Source: Flammeovirgaceae bacterium (lineage in GTDB: Bacteria > Bacteroidota > Bacteroidia > Cytophagales > Cyclobacteriaceae). Taken from it: DNA of 64,000 nt. The position numbers and the translations under genes are program-made. Below the pieces are notes generated by a model. That model saw only the letters and a program-made list of their open reading frames with translations. It did no database searches and had not been told where the DNA came from. Positions 17,572-27,025 of the stretch are shown piece after piece (position 1 is the stretch's first letter; each line of letters begins with the position of its first letter). The stretch spans positions 310,001 to 374,000 of the forward strand of contig JAIYCV010000026.1 in NCBI GenBank assembly GCA_027487845.1, read 5' to 3'.

Positions 17572-19503
17572 ATGAAAACAAATATTCTCCTCTTGCTTTT
17601 GACTAGTTGCATTTTCAGCTATGCCCAAAAAGCACCAATTAAATTTGGAGACATCCCAATGGAGGACATGAAGATGAAAATCTACCCGTTGGATTCTTCG
17701 GCAGAAGCGGTGGTGTTGGTTGATTATGGAAAAGCCTATATTAACGCAAGAGGAGAAGGTTATGTACTAACTTATGAAAGACACAAGCGGATAAAAATAT
17801 TAAAGAAAGGTGGCTTGTCTTGGGCGGATTTTTCAATCAGTCTTTTTCAGTCTGGTTCTACTGAAGAAACGGTTTCAAAGGTGAAAGCTGTCACCTATAA
17901 TCTGGAAAATGGGGCCATTTCGGAAACTCCAATTGGCAAAGAGAGTATTTTCAAAGAAAAATTTAACCGCAACACCAATAAAGTCAAATTTACTTTACCC
18001 AATGTTAGAGAAGGTTCAGTTCTTGAGGTCAGCTACACCATAAATTCCGAATTTTTTACAAGCTTTCCCAATTGGAAATTTCAAAGCACAATACCAACGC
18101 GCCTAAGTGAGTATTGGGCTATTATGCCGGAAGATCTGCGTTATGAGAGATACATGCAAGGTTATGTTGCCACCAACTATGAAGTAGACAATCAGATGAC
18201 AGCAGGCATTAACACGTTTGCACATCATTGGATCTCCAAAGACGTGCCTGCATTTAAACCTGAACCTTATATGACTAGCGAAGACGATTATGTATCAAAA
18301 ATAAATTTTGCGCTGGCGGGGTATAAAGTGGGCGGAATTGAAAAGGACTATATGGGTTCTTGGGAAAAATTAAGCACCAACTTAATGGCAAGTGAAAATT
18401 TTGGTAAGGTTATCGATAAGTCAAATTTTTTAAAAACCAAAGTTGAAGAATTAACCGCTGGGCTAACCGAGCCAATTCAGAAAATTAAAATAATTCATTC
18501 TTACGTACGAGATAACGTAGAATGGGATGGAGATAAGGATTTTACAGCCGGTGATCTGAAAAAAATTCTTGAAAAAAAGAAAGGAACCTCTGGAGACATA
18601 AATTTGCTGCTCGCGTCCATGCTCGATAAGGCTGGGCTAACTGTTGATATGCTGTTAATTAGCACAAGAGACCATGGATTTGTTAGAAAGCAATATCCAA
18701 TGGAACGGCAATTTAACTATGCTTTATGTATCGTAAGACTTACTGATAAAAATGTTCTATTAGACGCCACCGAAAAGAATTTACCATACACAGTGCTGCC
18801 TGAACGGTGCTTAAATGGCGAAGGGCTTGTGATTTCAAAATTGAGTAAAGGCTGGATGGAGGTAACCAGCAAAGCAAAATCAAAAACGATTATAAGCGGA
18901 GATTTTGCCTTGGACGAAAACGCAGAGTTAAAAGGCAAATTGACCTATACACTTGATGGATATGATGCTTTTGATATGCGCGAGATCTATAAAACTAAAG
19001 GTGAAGAAACATATGTAAAAGATTTTCTCGCATCGAAAAGCTGGAATGTCGAAAAGACTGCATTTTCTGATTTAAAAGAATTGGAAAAACCCGTGAAAGA
19101 GATTCACGAGTTAAGTATCGCGGATCATGCCGCGACTGCTGGCAATACCATATATCTAAATCCCTTAGTAACTTCTCAAATTGCCGAAAACCCCTTCAAA
19201 TATGATACGCGAATTTACCCAGTAGATTTTGGAAGCGCGATGGAAAAAATGTATTTGTGCAAAATTGTTATCCCTGCCGGGTATGTAGTCGATGAGTTAC
19301 CACAACCAAAAGTAATCGCCCTTCCAGGCAATGCCGGGCGCTATTCCTATAGCTTAACCCAACAAGGAAACATAATAAACGTAGTAAGTAACTTTCAAAT
19401 AAATAAAAGCTTGTTTGCACAAAATGAATATCCCTACCTAAAAGAAATGTATAATCAGGTTATTGCCAAGCAATCCGAACAAATTGTATTAAAGAAAAAA
19501 TAA
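17572..19503 (+). CDS. DUF3857 / inactive transglutaminase-fold secreted protein
   Basis: Secreted protein of 643 residues: signal peptide (MKTNILLLLLTSCIFSYAQ), an N-terminal DUF3857 beta domain (about 50-270), a transglutaminase-like core (about 300-430) and a C-terminal beta region. In the core the position of the catalytic cysteine is Ser340 (GTSGDINLLL) and the histidine position is a tyrosine (QFNYALC), so it cannot act as a thiol transglutaminase or protease. The next gene, 4 bp downstream, is a paralogue that keeps Cys and His. The pair is common in Bacteroidota; its role in the envelope is unknown. The inactive member may bind the same substrate or regulate its partner. Confidence 0.88.
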   Translation: MKTNILLLLLTSCIFSYAQKAPIKFGDIPMEDMKMKIYPLDSSAEAVVLVDYGKAYINARGEGYVLTYERHKRIKILKKGGLSWADFSISLFQSGSTEETVSKVKAVTYNLENGAISETPIGKESIFKEKFNRNTNKVKFTLPNVREGSVLEVSYTINSEFFTSFPNWKFQSTIPTRLSEYWAIMPEDLRYERYMQGYVATNYEVDNQMTAGINTFAHHWISKDVPAFKPEPYMTSEDDYVSKINFALAGYKVGGIEKDYMGSWEKLSTNLMASENFGKVIDKSNFLKTKVEELTAGLTEPIQKIKIIHSYVRDNVEWDGDKDFTAGDLKKILEKKKGTSGDINLLLASMLDKAGLTVDMLLISTRDHGFVRKQYPMERQFNYALCIVRLTDKNVLLDATEKNLPYTVLPERCLNGEGLVISKLSKGWMEVTSKAKSKTIISGDFALDENAELKGKLTYTLDGYDAFDMREIYKTKGEETYVKDFLASKSWNVEKTAFSDLKELEKPVKEIHELSIADHAATAGNTIYLNPLVTSQIAENPFKYDTRIYPVDFGSAMEKMYLCKIVIPAGYVVDELPQPKVIALPGNAGRYSYSLTQQGNIINVVSNFQINKSLFAQNEYPYLKEMYNQVIAKQSEQIVLKKK

Positions 19504-19507
19504 AGTC

Positions 19508-21415
19508 ATGAAAAATTCAATAATTTTTACGGTCGCATTGTTCGTATCGTTAAATGTTTTTGCCACTGACCTTAAATATCCGGTAAGCGAAATACCCGTT
19601 GAATTAAAAGAGAATGTTGATGTAGTTATCCGTGAAGACGAAATTAGATTTAAAATACTTGCCAAGAACAAGGCTACGCATTATGTGCATTATGTCGTAA
19701 CTATTTTCAACGAGAACGGAAACAATTACGCTAGTCAAGTGGTGGGTTACAACAAGCTTACCAAGGTTATTGATTTCAATGGATATGTTTATGATGCGTT
19801 AGGCAAGCAAACTAAAAGATTAAAAAACAATGAGATTTATGATCAGGCCTCTTTTGACGGATTTAGTCTTTATAGTGATCATCGCCTTAAAGCAGCAAAC
19901 CTATCGCAGGCTACCTACCCTTACACCGTTGAATTTGAATATGAGCTAGAACTTAAGTATTTGTATTCAATACCAGGTTCAGCCTTTGGTGGCGAGAAAA
20001 AATCAACCCAACATGCAACGTATCAATTAATATATCCTACAGATCTTAAACCTAATTACAAACTTCTAAATTTATCAAGCACCCCAAGGGTAGAAAAGAC
20101 AATTGATGGATACGAATCCGTTACGTGGAATTTTCTCAACATTATGCCCATGAAATTTGAAGCGTATGGACCAGATCACGAAGAATTAATTCCGCAAATA
20201 ATTGCGGCACCTAGCAAATTCGAATACGAGGGTTATGAAGGTGATATGACTTCTTGGAAGACTTATGGTCAATGGAATGCGCTACTGAATCAGCAAAGAG
20301 ACGACCTGCCCGAAGCCACTAAACTAAAAGTAAAAGAATTAACGAAAGGGTTAACTACGAACGAACAAAAGGCCAAGGCGATCTATGAATACTTGCAAAG
20401 TAAAACTCGCTACGTAAGTATTCAACTGGGAATAGGCGGGTTACAGCCTTTTCCTGCATCAATGGTAGATCAAACTGGTTACGGAGATTGTAAAGCGTTA
20501 TCAAATTATGCGATTGCAATGCTCAAAGAGGTTGGAGTTAAGGGTTATTATAGTATTATTCAGGCAGGTAGGGGCGAGGGTCACGTCCGCAAGGAGTTTC
20601 CTAGTCATCAATTCAATCATGTTCTTGTGTCAGTGCCTAATGGAAGAGATACCCTGTGGTTGGAATGCACAAGCCAAGCCAATCCGTTTGGTTATCAAGG
20701 TTCATTCACAGAAGATCGATTTGCTTTGCTCGTTACAGACCAAGGTGGGAAACTGGTGAAAACAATAAACTATTCACCCGAACAAAATAGCCAGTTAAGA
20801 ACTGCAGAGGTTGAGCTAGATGCCACCGGAAATGCAAAAGCTAAAATAAGAACCACAAATAAAGGCATTCAATATGAGAACGATGGGCTAGATAACGTAA
20901 TGAATAATGTAGACGATCAAAAAAAATGGATTCAGAACAATACTGAGATCCCGAATTTCAATATCAATTCTTTTTCAATGGTGGAGAAGAAAGACAAAAT
21001 TCCTTCCGCGATAGTCAGTCTTGACTTGACGCTCAACCGATATGCAACAGTTAGTGGAAAACGAATTTTTGTAGTGCCGAACTTAATGAACCGACTAACC
21101 AGAATACCTGAGAAAATGGCGGAACGGAAAACGGATGTTGTACGAACCACAAATTACCTTGATTTAGATACGATTAAGTTCACAATTCCAGAGAATCTCT
21201 ATCCGGAGTTTCTTCCCGAACCCATCAAAATCAATTCTAAGTTTGGCGAGTATGAAGCAAACTTTAAGTTCGATGCAGGCAAAGTAATCTATACCCGTAG
21301 AATGAAGGTATGGAAATGTCGATTGCCCAAAGAAACATACAATGAACTGGTCGATTTTTATAAAAATGTTAACAGAGCAGATAACACCAAGTTGGTGTTT
21401 CTAAATAAGACCTGA
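19508..21415 (+). CDS. DUF3857 / transglutaminase-like secreted protein
   Basis: Secreted protein of 635 residues with a signal peptide (NSIIFTVALFVSLNVFA), an N-terminal DUF3857 domain and a transglutaminase-like core. The core keeps Cys328 in GYGDCKALS and His371 in QFNHVLV, followed by WLECTSQ where the third acidic residue is expected. This makes it probably active on peptides or cross-links in the periplasm, although no substrate is known for the family. It starts 4 bp after its paralogue, so the two are co-expressed. Its stop is 1 bp from the stop of the convergent SDR gene. Confidence 0.88.
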   Translation: MKNSIIFTVALFVSLNVFATDLKYPVSEIPVELKENVDVVIREDEIRFKILAKNKATHYVHYVVTIFNENGNNYASQVVGYNKLTKVIDFNGYVYDALGKQTKRLKNNEIYDQASFDGFSLYSDHRLKAANLSQATYPYTVEFEYELELKYLYSIPGSAFGGEKKSTQHATYQLIYPTDLKPNYKLLNLSSTPRVEKTIDGYESVTWNFLNIMPMKFEAYGPDHEELIPQIIAAPSKFEYEGYEGDMTSWKTYGQWNALLNQQRDDLPEATKLKVKELTKGLTTNEQKAKAIYEYLQSKTRYVSIQLGIGGLQPFPASMVDQTGYGDCKALSNYAIAMLKEVGVKGYYSIIQAGRGEGHVRKEFPSHQFNHVLVSVPNGRDTLWLECTSQANPFGYQGSFTEDRFALLVTDQGGKLVKTINYSPEQNSQLRTAEVELDATGNAKAKIRTTNKGIQYENDGLDNVMNNVDDQKKWIQNNTEIPNFNINSFSMVEKKDKIPSAIVSLDLTLNRYATVSGKRIFVVPNLMNRLTRIPEKMAERKTDVVRTTNYLDLDTIKFTIPENLYPEFLPEPIKINSKFGEYEANFKFDAGKVIYTRRMKVWKCRLPKETYNELVDFYKNVNRADNTKLVFLNKT

Positions 21416-21416
21416 T

Positions 21417-22223
21417 CTATTTTATCGGGGCGTTTGCTTCCTTCGCCATCACATTGTAAACAATCTTGTCAGCCAGGCGTGGAAGCCATTTGTTGAGGAA
21501 AACAATTAATTTTCCCTGGGTCGTTAATATCAATTGAGATTTTCTATTTACGGTAGCATTGTAAATATGCAAAGCACATTCTTCGGAAGTCATCATTTTG
21601 GCTTCTTCTCTGGGAGACTCACCCTGTGTTGTCCCATCTTTGGTAAGCGATCTCTTCCTGATGTTGGACGCGGTAAATCCCGGACAAGCTGTTAGTACAT
21701 GGACATCTTTTTTCAAAAGTTCCGTGCGCAGCACTTCAAGAAATCCATTGAGTCCAAATTTAGAGGCGGAGTAGCCTGTTCGCCCGGGCAGACCTCTAAA
21801 CCCAGCAATAGAAGAAATACCCACAATAGAACCTTTATTCTTCTCGATTTCTGGCAAACAATATTTTGTTGCATATAGCACGCCATAAAAATTGACGTCC
21901 ATTACTTTTTTTACTACATCAAGTTCTACTTCGCTAAATAACGCGCGCATGGAAATACCCGCATTGTTAATTAAAACATCAATTTTGCCGAATCTATAAA
22001 TAGCCTCCATGGCCATTTTTCTATTGTCTTCTTCTTTACTTACATCAGCTTGAAATCCAAAAACAGTAATTCCTCTTTTTGAAAGTTTATCAACTGCATT
22101 GTCAAGGTCTTCTTTATTGCGGCCAGTGATTAATATTTTAGATCCTTCTTTTCCAAACTGATCGGCCAACGCCAATCCAATTCCCGAAGAACCGCCAGTT
22201 ATGACGACAACCTTGTCTTTCAT
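21417..22223 (-). CDS. Short-chain dehydrogenase/reductase (DHRS7-like)
   Basis: Classical SDR of 268 residues. The cofactor motif is TGGSSGIG (9-16), NNAG is at 86-89, and the catalytic set comprises Asn111, Ser137/138, Tyr151 and Lys155 (YSASK). The C-terminal tail with KLIVFLNKWLPRLADKIVY resembles membrane-associated members that act on lipids or steroids, a loose similarity only. It follows the SNF2 helicase gene by 8 bp in the same direction, so they are probably co-transcribed despite unrelated functions. Confidence 0.92.
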   Translation of the reverse strand: MKDKVVVITGGSSGIGLALADQFGKEGSKILITGRNKEDLDNAVDKLSKRGITVFGFQADVSKEEDNRKMAMEAIYRFGKIDVLINNAGISMRALFSEVELDVVKKVMDVNFYGVLYATKYCLPEIEKNKGSIVGISSIAGFRGLPGRTGYSASKFGLNGFLEVLRTELLKKDVHVLTACPGFTASNIRKRSLTKDGTTQGESPREEAKMMTSEECALHIYNATVNRKSQLILTTQGKLIVFLNKWLPRLADKIVYNVMAKEANAPIK

Positions 22224-22231
22224 AAGTTAAT

Positions 22232-25171
22232 CTATGCTAATAATTGTTCGATGTCGCTGCGTGAGATGGACTTTACAATACTCTCCTCATTACTTATCAA
22301 GCCCTCCGATAATTTCAGCTTATTTTTTTGCAGTACAAGTATTTTTTCTTCCACACTATTTCTTGTTATGAACTTGTAGGTAAACACCTTTCTCTTTTGC
22401 CCAATCCGATGAGCCCTGTCAATAGCTTGCGCTTCTACTGCGGGGTTCCACCAAGGGTCGAGAATAAAGACGTAATCTGCCTCGGTCAGATTTAGTCCCA
22501 ACCCGCCAGCTTTTATGGAGATCAAGAATACCTTCAAATCCTGATCTTTATTAAATTTTTCAACCTGATCTTGTCTGTCGCTGGTGGATCCATCCAAATA
22601 AGCAAAACGAATTTTTTTGGTTAATAAAACCTGCTTCACTATTTCTAAATGCTTTACAAATTGACTGAACACTAAGAGCTTGTGTCCTTCCGCAATAGCG
22701 CTTTCCAATTTATGAATAACGTCTTCCAGCTTTCCGGAAGTGCCTGTGTATTCAAGATCAACCATCTTAGGATGATTTGAAATCTGCCTTAACTTCGTAA
22801 GCCCTTCCAGAATAGTCATGCGGCTGCTGCCAATACCTTCTTTATCGATCAGGTCGAGTATCTTATGCCGATAGAATGATTTTGCTTCCTCATACTTCTC
22901 CGCTTGTTCTGGAGACATATCGGTATAATGAATGTTTTCTACTTTCTCGGGAAGCTCCGTTGCAACCTGCGATTTTAATCTTCGAAGAATAAAAGGTTTA
23001 ATAATTGCGTTGAGCTTTTTTGTCTTCAATTCGTCATGCTTTTTTTCTATCGGAATTTGGTATTCGTTCTTAAAAAAAGTTTGGCCGCCTAATAAACCTG
23101 GGTTGATGAACGTCATTTGTGACCACAAGTCAAGTGTAGTGTTTTCTAACGGGGTTCCTGTTAACGTAACCTTGTAGCGCGAGCGCAATTGCATTACTGC
23201 TTTGGCGATATTTGAAGTGGGATTTTTAATTACTTGAGATTCATCTAGTATTATATAATTGAAATAGAAATTCTGGAGCAAATCAATATCCAATCGGGTA
23301 ATACCATAAGAGGTAAGAAGAACATCATACTTCCCGAATTTTGAGGTGTCTTTACTTCGAAACGTGCCCGTATAAGTGAGTATCTTCAGGTTGGGTGCAA
23401 ACTTTTTAGCTTCCATCTCCCAATTGTAGATCAACGAGGTAGGCATTACTAACAAACTTGTGCCTGTTTCACCCTTTTCTTTTTCAGATTGCAATAGCGC
23501 AAGTGTTTGCACGGTTTTACCCAAGCCCATGTCATCCGCCAAACAACCACCTAAGTGAAACTCATTTAAAAAACGGAGCCAGTTATAGCCTGCCTTTTGA
23601 TAAGGTCGCAGCTTACCAGTAAAGTCTTTAGGAAGCGGATACTCTTTAATGCCGGTAAACGACTCAAGGTGACGAAGCTTATCGCTCATATGAACCTTTG
23701 CAAGATTACCTTCTTGAAGTTCTTTTAATAGGTTAAGGTGATGTTTTCTCAGTACCGGCTTTTCGTGATCGCCAGTGGTTTCGCTAAGGGCGAATAGATC
23801 GCCATATTTTATCAACCAAGCATCTGGAATAATTGCTATCTCGCCATTGGGTAGCTTGAACTCCACTTTCTTTTTCAAGATAAGTTTTCTAAGTTCCTTA
23901 AAGGAGATTTCAAATTCGCCAAAACGTATTTTTGCATGAATATCAAACCAGTCGATTCCTTCTTTTACTTCAAGTTCAATAACCGCTTTGCCAACGAAAT
24001 ATTTCTTATCACTTTTTTCGGGTTGGCTTACTTCAAATCCAAGATTGAGGAGGTTTACTCTGTTTTCATTGAGCCAAGAAAACGCATGCGCTTTTTCAAC
24101 AGCCGTTCTAAATCCTTTAAGAGGAAGCCCTATTTTTATTAATGTTTGAGCAAATTTTTTCTCGAGATCAACATTTCTTTTAATACGATGGAAAACGTAA
24201 TCGTTATCTTTTTTTTCCATCGTTACGCTTACCATTCCGAAGGCATCACCCTTGAAGCGGTGCTTTCCATACTTGAATGAAAGATCAAAAACTATCTTGC
24301 CTGTTTCATCCTCAGGCGAAGCCTGGTGTTCTTCAAACAAGGAAGGAACGTTTTTTGCACTCGCTGGCGCCAATTCAGAAATAGAAAGAATAGGATGAGG
24401 ATCGAACGTGCTTTTTACTATTTCAAAACCTTGCGCTTCAATATCATCAAATGAAGCGATAAGCGGTGCAACAAAACGGTTATAATAAGTTTCTTCTAAA
24501 TTTTTGGGAATAATAACAAACTTCTTGCTTAGAAAAGGCTGAAGTTTTCTGCCATCTACATTTTTCTCAAAACCGTACAACTTCCCATTGGCCACCATCC
24601 AGGCTGGGCTTTTACAGACCAAATAGGCGGCAGCGTTAGGCAATTCTATCTTCTTATCTCCGCACGTCAAAGTAGGGTAATACTGCGTGCTTTCTTCACC
24701 CCTGATAAAATGAAATTGAATAGATGCTTTCTTTTCAACTACTTCTACTCTTCTCCAAGTGGGCTCACCATCGTTGCCCATTTCAAAAAGCATTTTGCCT
24801 TTTATTTTTTCTAACACGGCAGATCTGCGTTTCTCCAGATACAGCTCTATTTGTTCTTGTACCAGTTCGTCTCCTTTGGCCTTGTTGAAAATTTTGCTGA
24901 AGTATTCTTCCGGCTTCATTACCTTTTTAGAAAAATGCCTCAAAACGGCATCTTGGCTCATGCTCGTCATGATGTCTACTAATTCGTAATCGCGGTCATC
25001 CATACCTTTCGAGAATTCACGCGCATTTTTTGTGGAGATATTCTGGTGTTGAAATGTAAGCCTTCCTTTTTCGTCAAGGTGCACAATGTAAGATTCAAAA
25101 ATGAAGCCTAAATACTCATGCTGAAACACGGAGTAAACAATTTGAAACGGCTGCGCTGCAGATACCTTCAT
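22232..25171 (-). CDS. SNF2/HepA-family DNA-dependent ATPase
   Basis: Protein of 979 residues. The C-terminal half is a complete Swi2/Snf2 motor: Walker A DDMGLGKTVQT, the DEAH-equivalent written as DESQ, TGTPLENTTLDLWS, and the second RecA lobe with LDGSTSDRQ, AGGLGLNLTEAD and the arginine finger motif QAIDRAHRIGQ. The N-terminal half (about 450 residues) is a large beta-rich region typical of the Bacteroidota form; its role is unknown. Such motors move along duplex DNA and remodel protein-DNA complexes, as RapA does on stalled RNA polymerase. The SDR gene is 8 bp downstream. An AT-rich hairpin (25242-25257) lies in the upstream spacer. Confidence 0.94.
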   Translation of the reverse strand: MKVSAAQPFQIVYSVFQHEYLGFIFESYIVHLDEKGRLTFQHQNISTKNAREFSKGMDDRDYELVDIMTSMSQDAVLRHFSKKVMKPEEYFSKIFNKAKGDELVQEQIELYLEKRRSAVLEKIKGKMLFEMGNDGEPTWRRVEVVEKKASIQFHFIRGEESTQYYPTLTCGDKKIELPNAAAYLVCKSPAWMVANGKLYGFEKNVDGRKLQPFLSKKFVIIPKNLEETYYNRFVAPLIASFDDIEAQGFEIVKSTFDPHPILSISELAPASAKNVPSLFEEHQASPEDETGKIVFDLSFKYGKHRFKGDAFGMVSVTMEKKDNDYVFHRIKRNVDLEKKFAQTLIKIGLPLKGFRTAVEKAHAFSWLNENRVNLLNLGFEVSQPEKSDKKYFVGKAVIELEVKEGIDWFDIHAKIRFGEFEISFKELRKLILKKKVEFKLPNGEIAIIPDAWLIKYGDLFALSETTGDHEKPVLRKHHLNLLKELQEGNLAKVHMSDKLRHLESFTGIKEYPLPKDFTGKLRPYQKAGYNWLRFLNEFHLGGCLADDMGLGKTVQTLALLQSEKEKGETGTSLLVMPTSLIYNWEMEAKKFAPNLKILTYTGTFRSKDTSKFGKYDVLLTSYGITRLDIDLLQNFYFNYIILDESQVIKNPTSNIAKAVMQLRSRYKVTLTGTPLENTTLDLWSQMTFINPGLLGGQTFFKNEYQIPIEKKHDELKTKKLNAIIKPFILRRLKSQVATELPEKVENIHYTDMSPEQAEKYEEAKSFYRHKILDLIDKEGIGSSRMTILEGLTKLRQISNHPKMVDLEYTGTSGKLEDVIHKLESAIAEGHKLLVFSQFVKHLEIVKQVLLTKKIRFAYLDGSTSDRQDQVEKFNKDQDLKVFLISIKAGGLGLNLTEADYVFILDPWWNPAVEAQAIDRAHRIGQKRKVFTYKFITRNSVEEKILVLQKNKLKLSEGLISNEESIVKSISRSDIEQLLA

Positions 25172-25336
25172 CGCTCTATTCTACCTCGGCTGTTATATTT
25201 TAAAATAGCGAGCTAAAGACACGCCAATTGACAACTTTAGCCTAATTTCAAAATTAGCCGAATGGCAATTTAGGTATTAATTATTAAATAAAATCTTGAA
25301 AAAGCGCGGATATCCTACATTCTAATTACCTAGCTT

Positions 25337-26563
25337 TTACTTAATGCTGCTTTTTCCTACTCCTTTCGAAGCTGTTATTGCAGGATAAATAGACACAACG
25401 AAAGTTATACCAACAATCAGTACCGACACATAAACAAAATCCGTCAGTTTCATTTTTACAGGGTAGTCGGAGATAACTCCATTTGCCACTCCCATTCCGA
25501 TAAGCCCAAATTGATCTTGCGCCATGCAAACCAACGCCCCCACAGAAAGACCAATACCAGCACCTATAAAAGCAATTAGCGCACCTTCATTCAGAAAAAT
25601 ACTTTTTACCAAACGTTGACTTGCGCCTAACGCACCCAAAATAGCAATGTCTTTTTTCTTCTCAATGGTAAGCATCATCAATGAAAAGAAAATATTGATT
25701 GCGCTGATGGCAATCAAAAGGGCTAATGCTAAAAAAGTAAACAATTTTTCAAACTGCAAAAGTCTAAATATATCCTTGTGCTGTTCTTTATTTGTAAATA
25801 CATTAAATCTATTACCGAGTATTTTTTTGATATCTGCTTGCACCGTTAACACATCGGTAGTGGATGTTGTCTTGATTTCAAGTGAAGTGCGTTTATTGCC
25901 ATAGTCGAGTAACTCTCGCACGAAATCAAGTGGCATAAAAATATAGTTTTCATCGTAATTTTTTTCGATACTAAAAACGCCTCCCGGCAATATATTTCGC
26001 TGAGAATAAAGCTGTGATGGATTAATGGTCGAAGCTTTCAGGTTTTTGATGTAAAAGACCTGGAGTGGGTAAAGATTATCTTCCAGTGAAGCTGATAAAA
26101 TATGTTTTACTGTTTGCCCCAGAATGGCATAGTTTACACCTTTATCATGAAACTTTAAATTCCCTTCTACGATGTTGCTATCCAACCGATGATGATCAAT
26201 AAAATTGTCTGCGACACCCTTTATTATAACCACCATCTCAGATTCTCGATAACGGATGTAGGCGTAGTCCTCTATTACTTCTGTCACAATCTTTACACCG
26301 TTAATTGCCTCCAGTTTTTTAATCAACAGGCTATCTACTTCGAACGATTTGCCTCTTACTAATTCTACTTTGAGCTCCGGATCGAAGGAACTATAAAGCG
26401 ATTGTAAAATTTCTTGAAGGCCGTTAAAAACGGATAGTACAATTACCAATGCGGCTGTTGCTACAGCCACACCTGCCATTGAAAGCAGAGAAATTACATT
26501 AATGAAGCTTTTCTTACGCGTAGAAATAAAGTAACGCTTCGCTATAAAAAATGGTAAGTTCAT
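25337..26563 (-). CDS. ABC transporter permease, FtsX/LolC-LolE type
   Basis: Membrane protein of 408 residues with the MacB/FtsX layout: one N-terminal membrane helix (about 20-50), a large periplasmic domain (about 60-260) and three C-terminal helices. The N-terminus PFFIAKRYFISTRKKSFINVIS is the pattern of LolC/LolE-like permeases that extract lipoproteins from the inner membrane. No ATPase gene is adjacent, so the partner is encoded elsewhere. It lies 10 bp after rbfA in the same direction; this pairing is frequent in the phylum. Confidence 0.9.
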   Translation of the reverse strand: MNLPFFIAKRYFISTRKKSFINVISLLSMAGVAVATAALVIVLSVFNGLQEILQSLYSSFDPELKVELVRGKSFEVDSLLIKKLEAINGVKIVTEVIEDYAYIRYRESEMVVIIKGVADNFIDHHRLDSNIVEGNLKFHDKGVNYAILGQTVKHILSASLEDNLYPLQVFYIKNLKASTINPSQLYSQRNILPGGVFSIEKNYDENYIFMPLDFVRELLDYGNKRTSLEIKTTSTTDVLTVQADIKKILGNRFNVFTNKEQHKDIFRLLQFEKLFTFLALALLIAISAINIFFSLMMLTIEKKKDIAILGALGASQRLVKSIFLNEGALIAFIGAGIGLSVGALVCMAQDQFGLIGMGVANGVISDYPVKMKLTDFVYVSVLIVGITFVVSIYPAITASKGVGKSSIK

Positions 26564-26573
26564 ACCGCCAAGG

Positions 26574-26951
26574 CTATTCCCCTTTTTTTGTCGATTCAGA
26601 AGGGATTTTCAGGCTTTCGATGAGCGCGTCCATCTTGGTTGCTTGTTCCTGAAGTTCGTCAATGAAAAAAACTAAATCTGGAATTACCCTTACCTGTTTT
26701 CTTATTTTATCTCCCAGTGCTTTTCTTATTTCACTTTTGTGAGCATTAATTTTATCTAAAACTGCTTGCTTATCTTGCACGAGCATCATGCTAACGTAAA
26801 CGCGCGCGATTCCCAAGTCAGGGCTAACCAGCACATCTGATATTGTAATAAAGGCATTTCCTAGAAAGCCTCGTTTATCCTGCTGAAAAATATCACTTAG
26901 TTCTTTTAGTACAAGCTTGCTAAACTTTTGTTGACGTATTGATCCGCTCAT
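26574..26951 (-). CDS. rbfA: 30S ribosome-binding factor A
   Basis: Single KH-type domain protein of 125 residues that helps mature the 16S rRNA 5' end and is needed in the cold. The start SGSIRQQKFSKLVLKELSDIFQ and the core SPDLGIARVYVSMM are characteristic, as is the terminal block RVIPDLVFFIDE. The length is normal. It precedes the LolC/E-type permease by 10 bp, with which it is probably co-transcribed. It is divergent from the membrane protein gene at 27026. Confidence 0.95.
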   Translation of the reverse strand: MSGSIRQQKFSKLVLKELSDIFQQDKRGFLGNAFITISDVLVSPDLGIARVYVSMMLVQDKQAVLDKINAHKSEIRKALGDKIRKQVRVIPDLVFFIDELQEQATKMDALIESLKIPSESTKKGE

Positions 26952-27001
26952 TTGGTAAAGATATAAGTTTAAATTATAAAGTTAAGGTTTCCCGATTGTT
27001 C

Positions 27002-27009
27002 TAACTTTG
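27002..27009 (+). promoter_or_regulatory. Candidate -7 promoter box (TAACTTTG)
   Basis: A perfect TAnnTTTG lies 16 bp before the ATG at 27026. No TTG is found at the expected -33 distance, so activity is plausible but not certain. The predicted leader is about 10 nt. Confidence 0.45.
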
Positions 27010-27025
27010 AGTTTTTGCTATTTGT

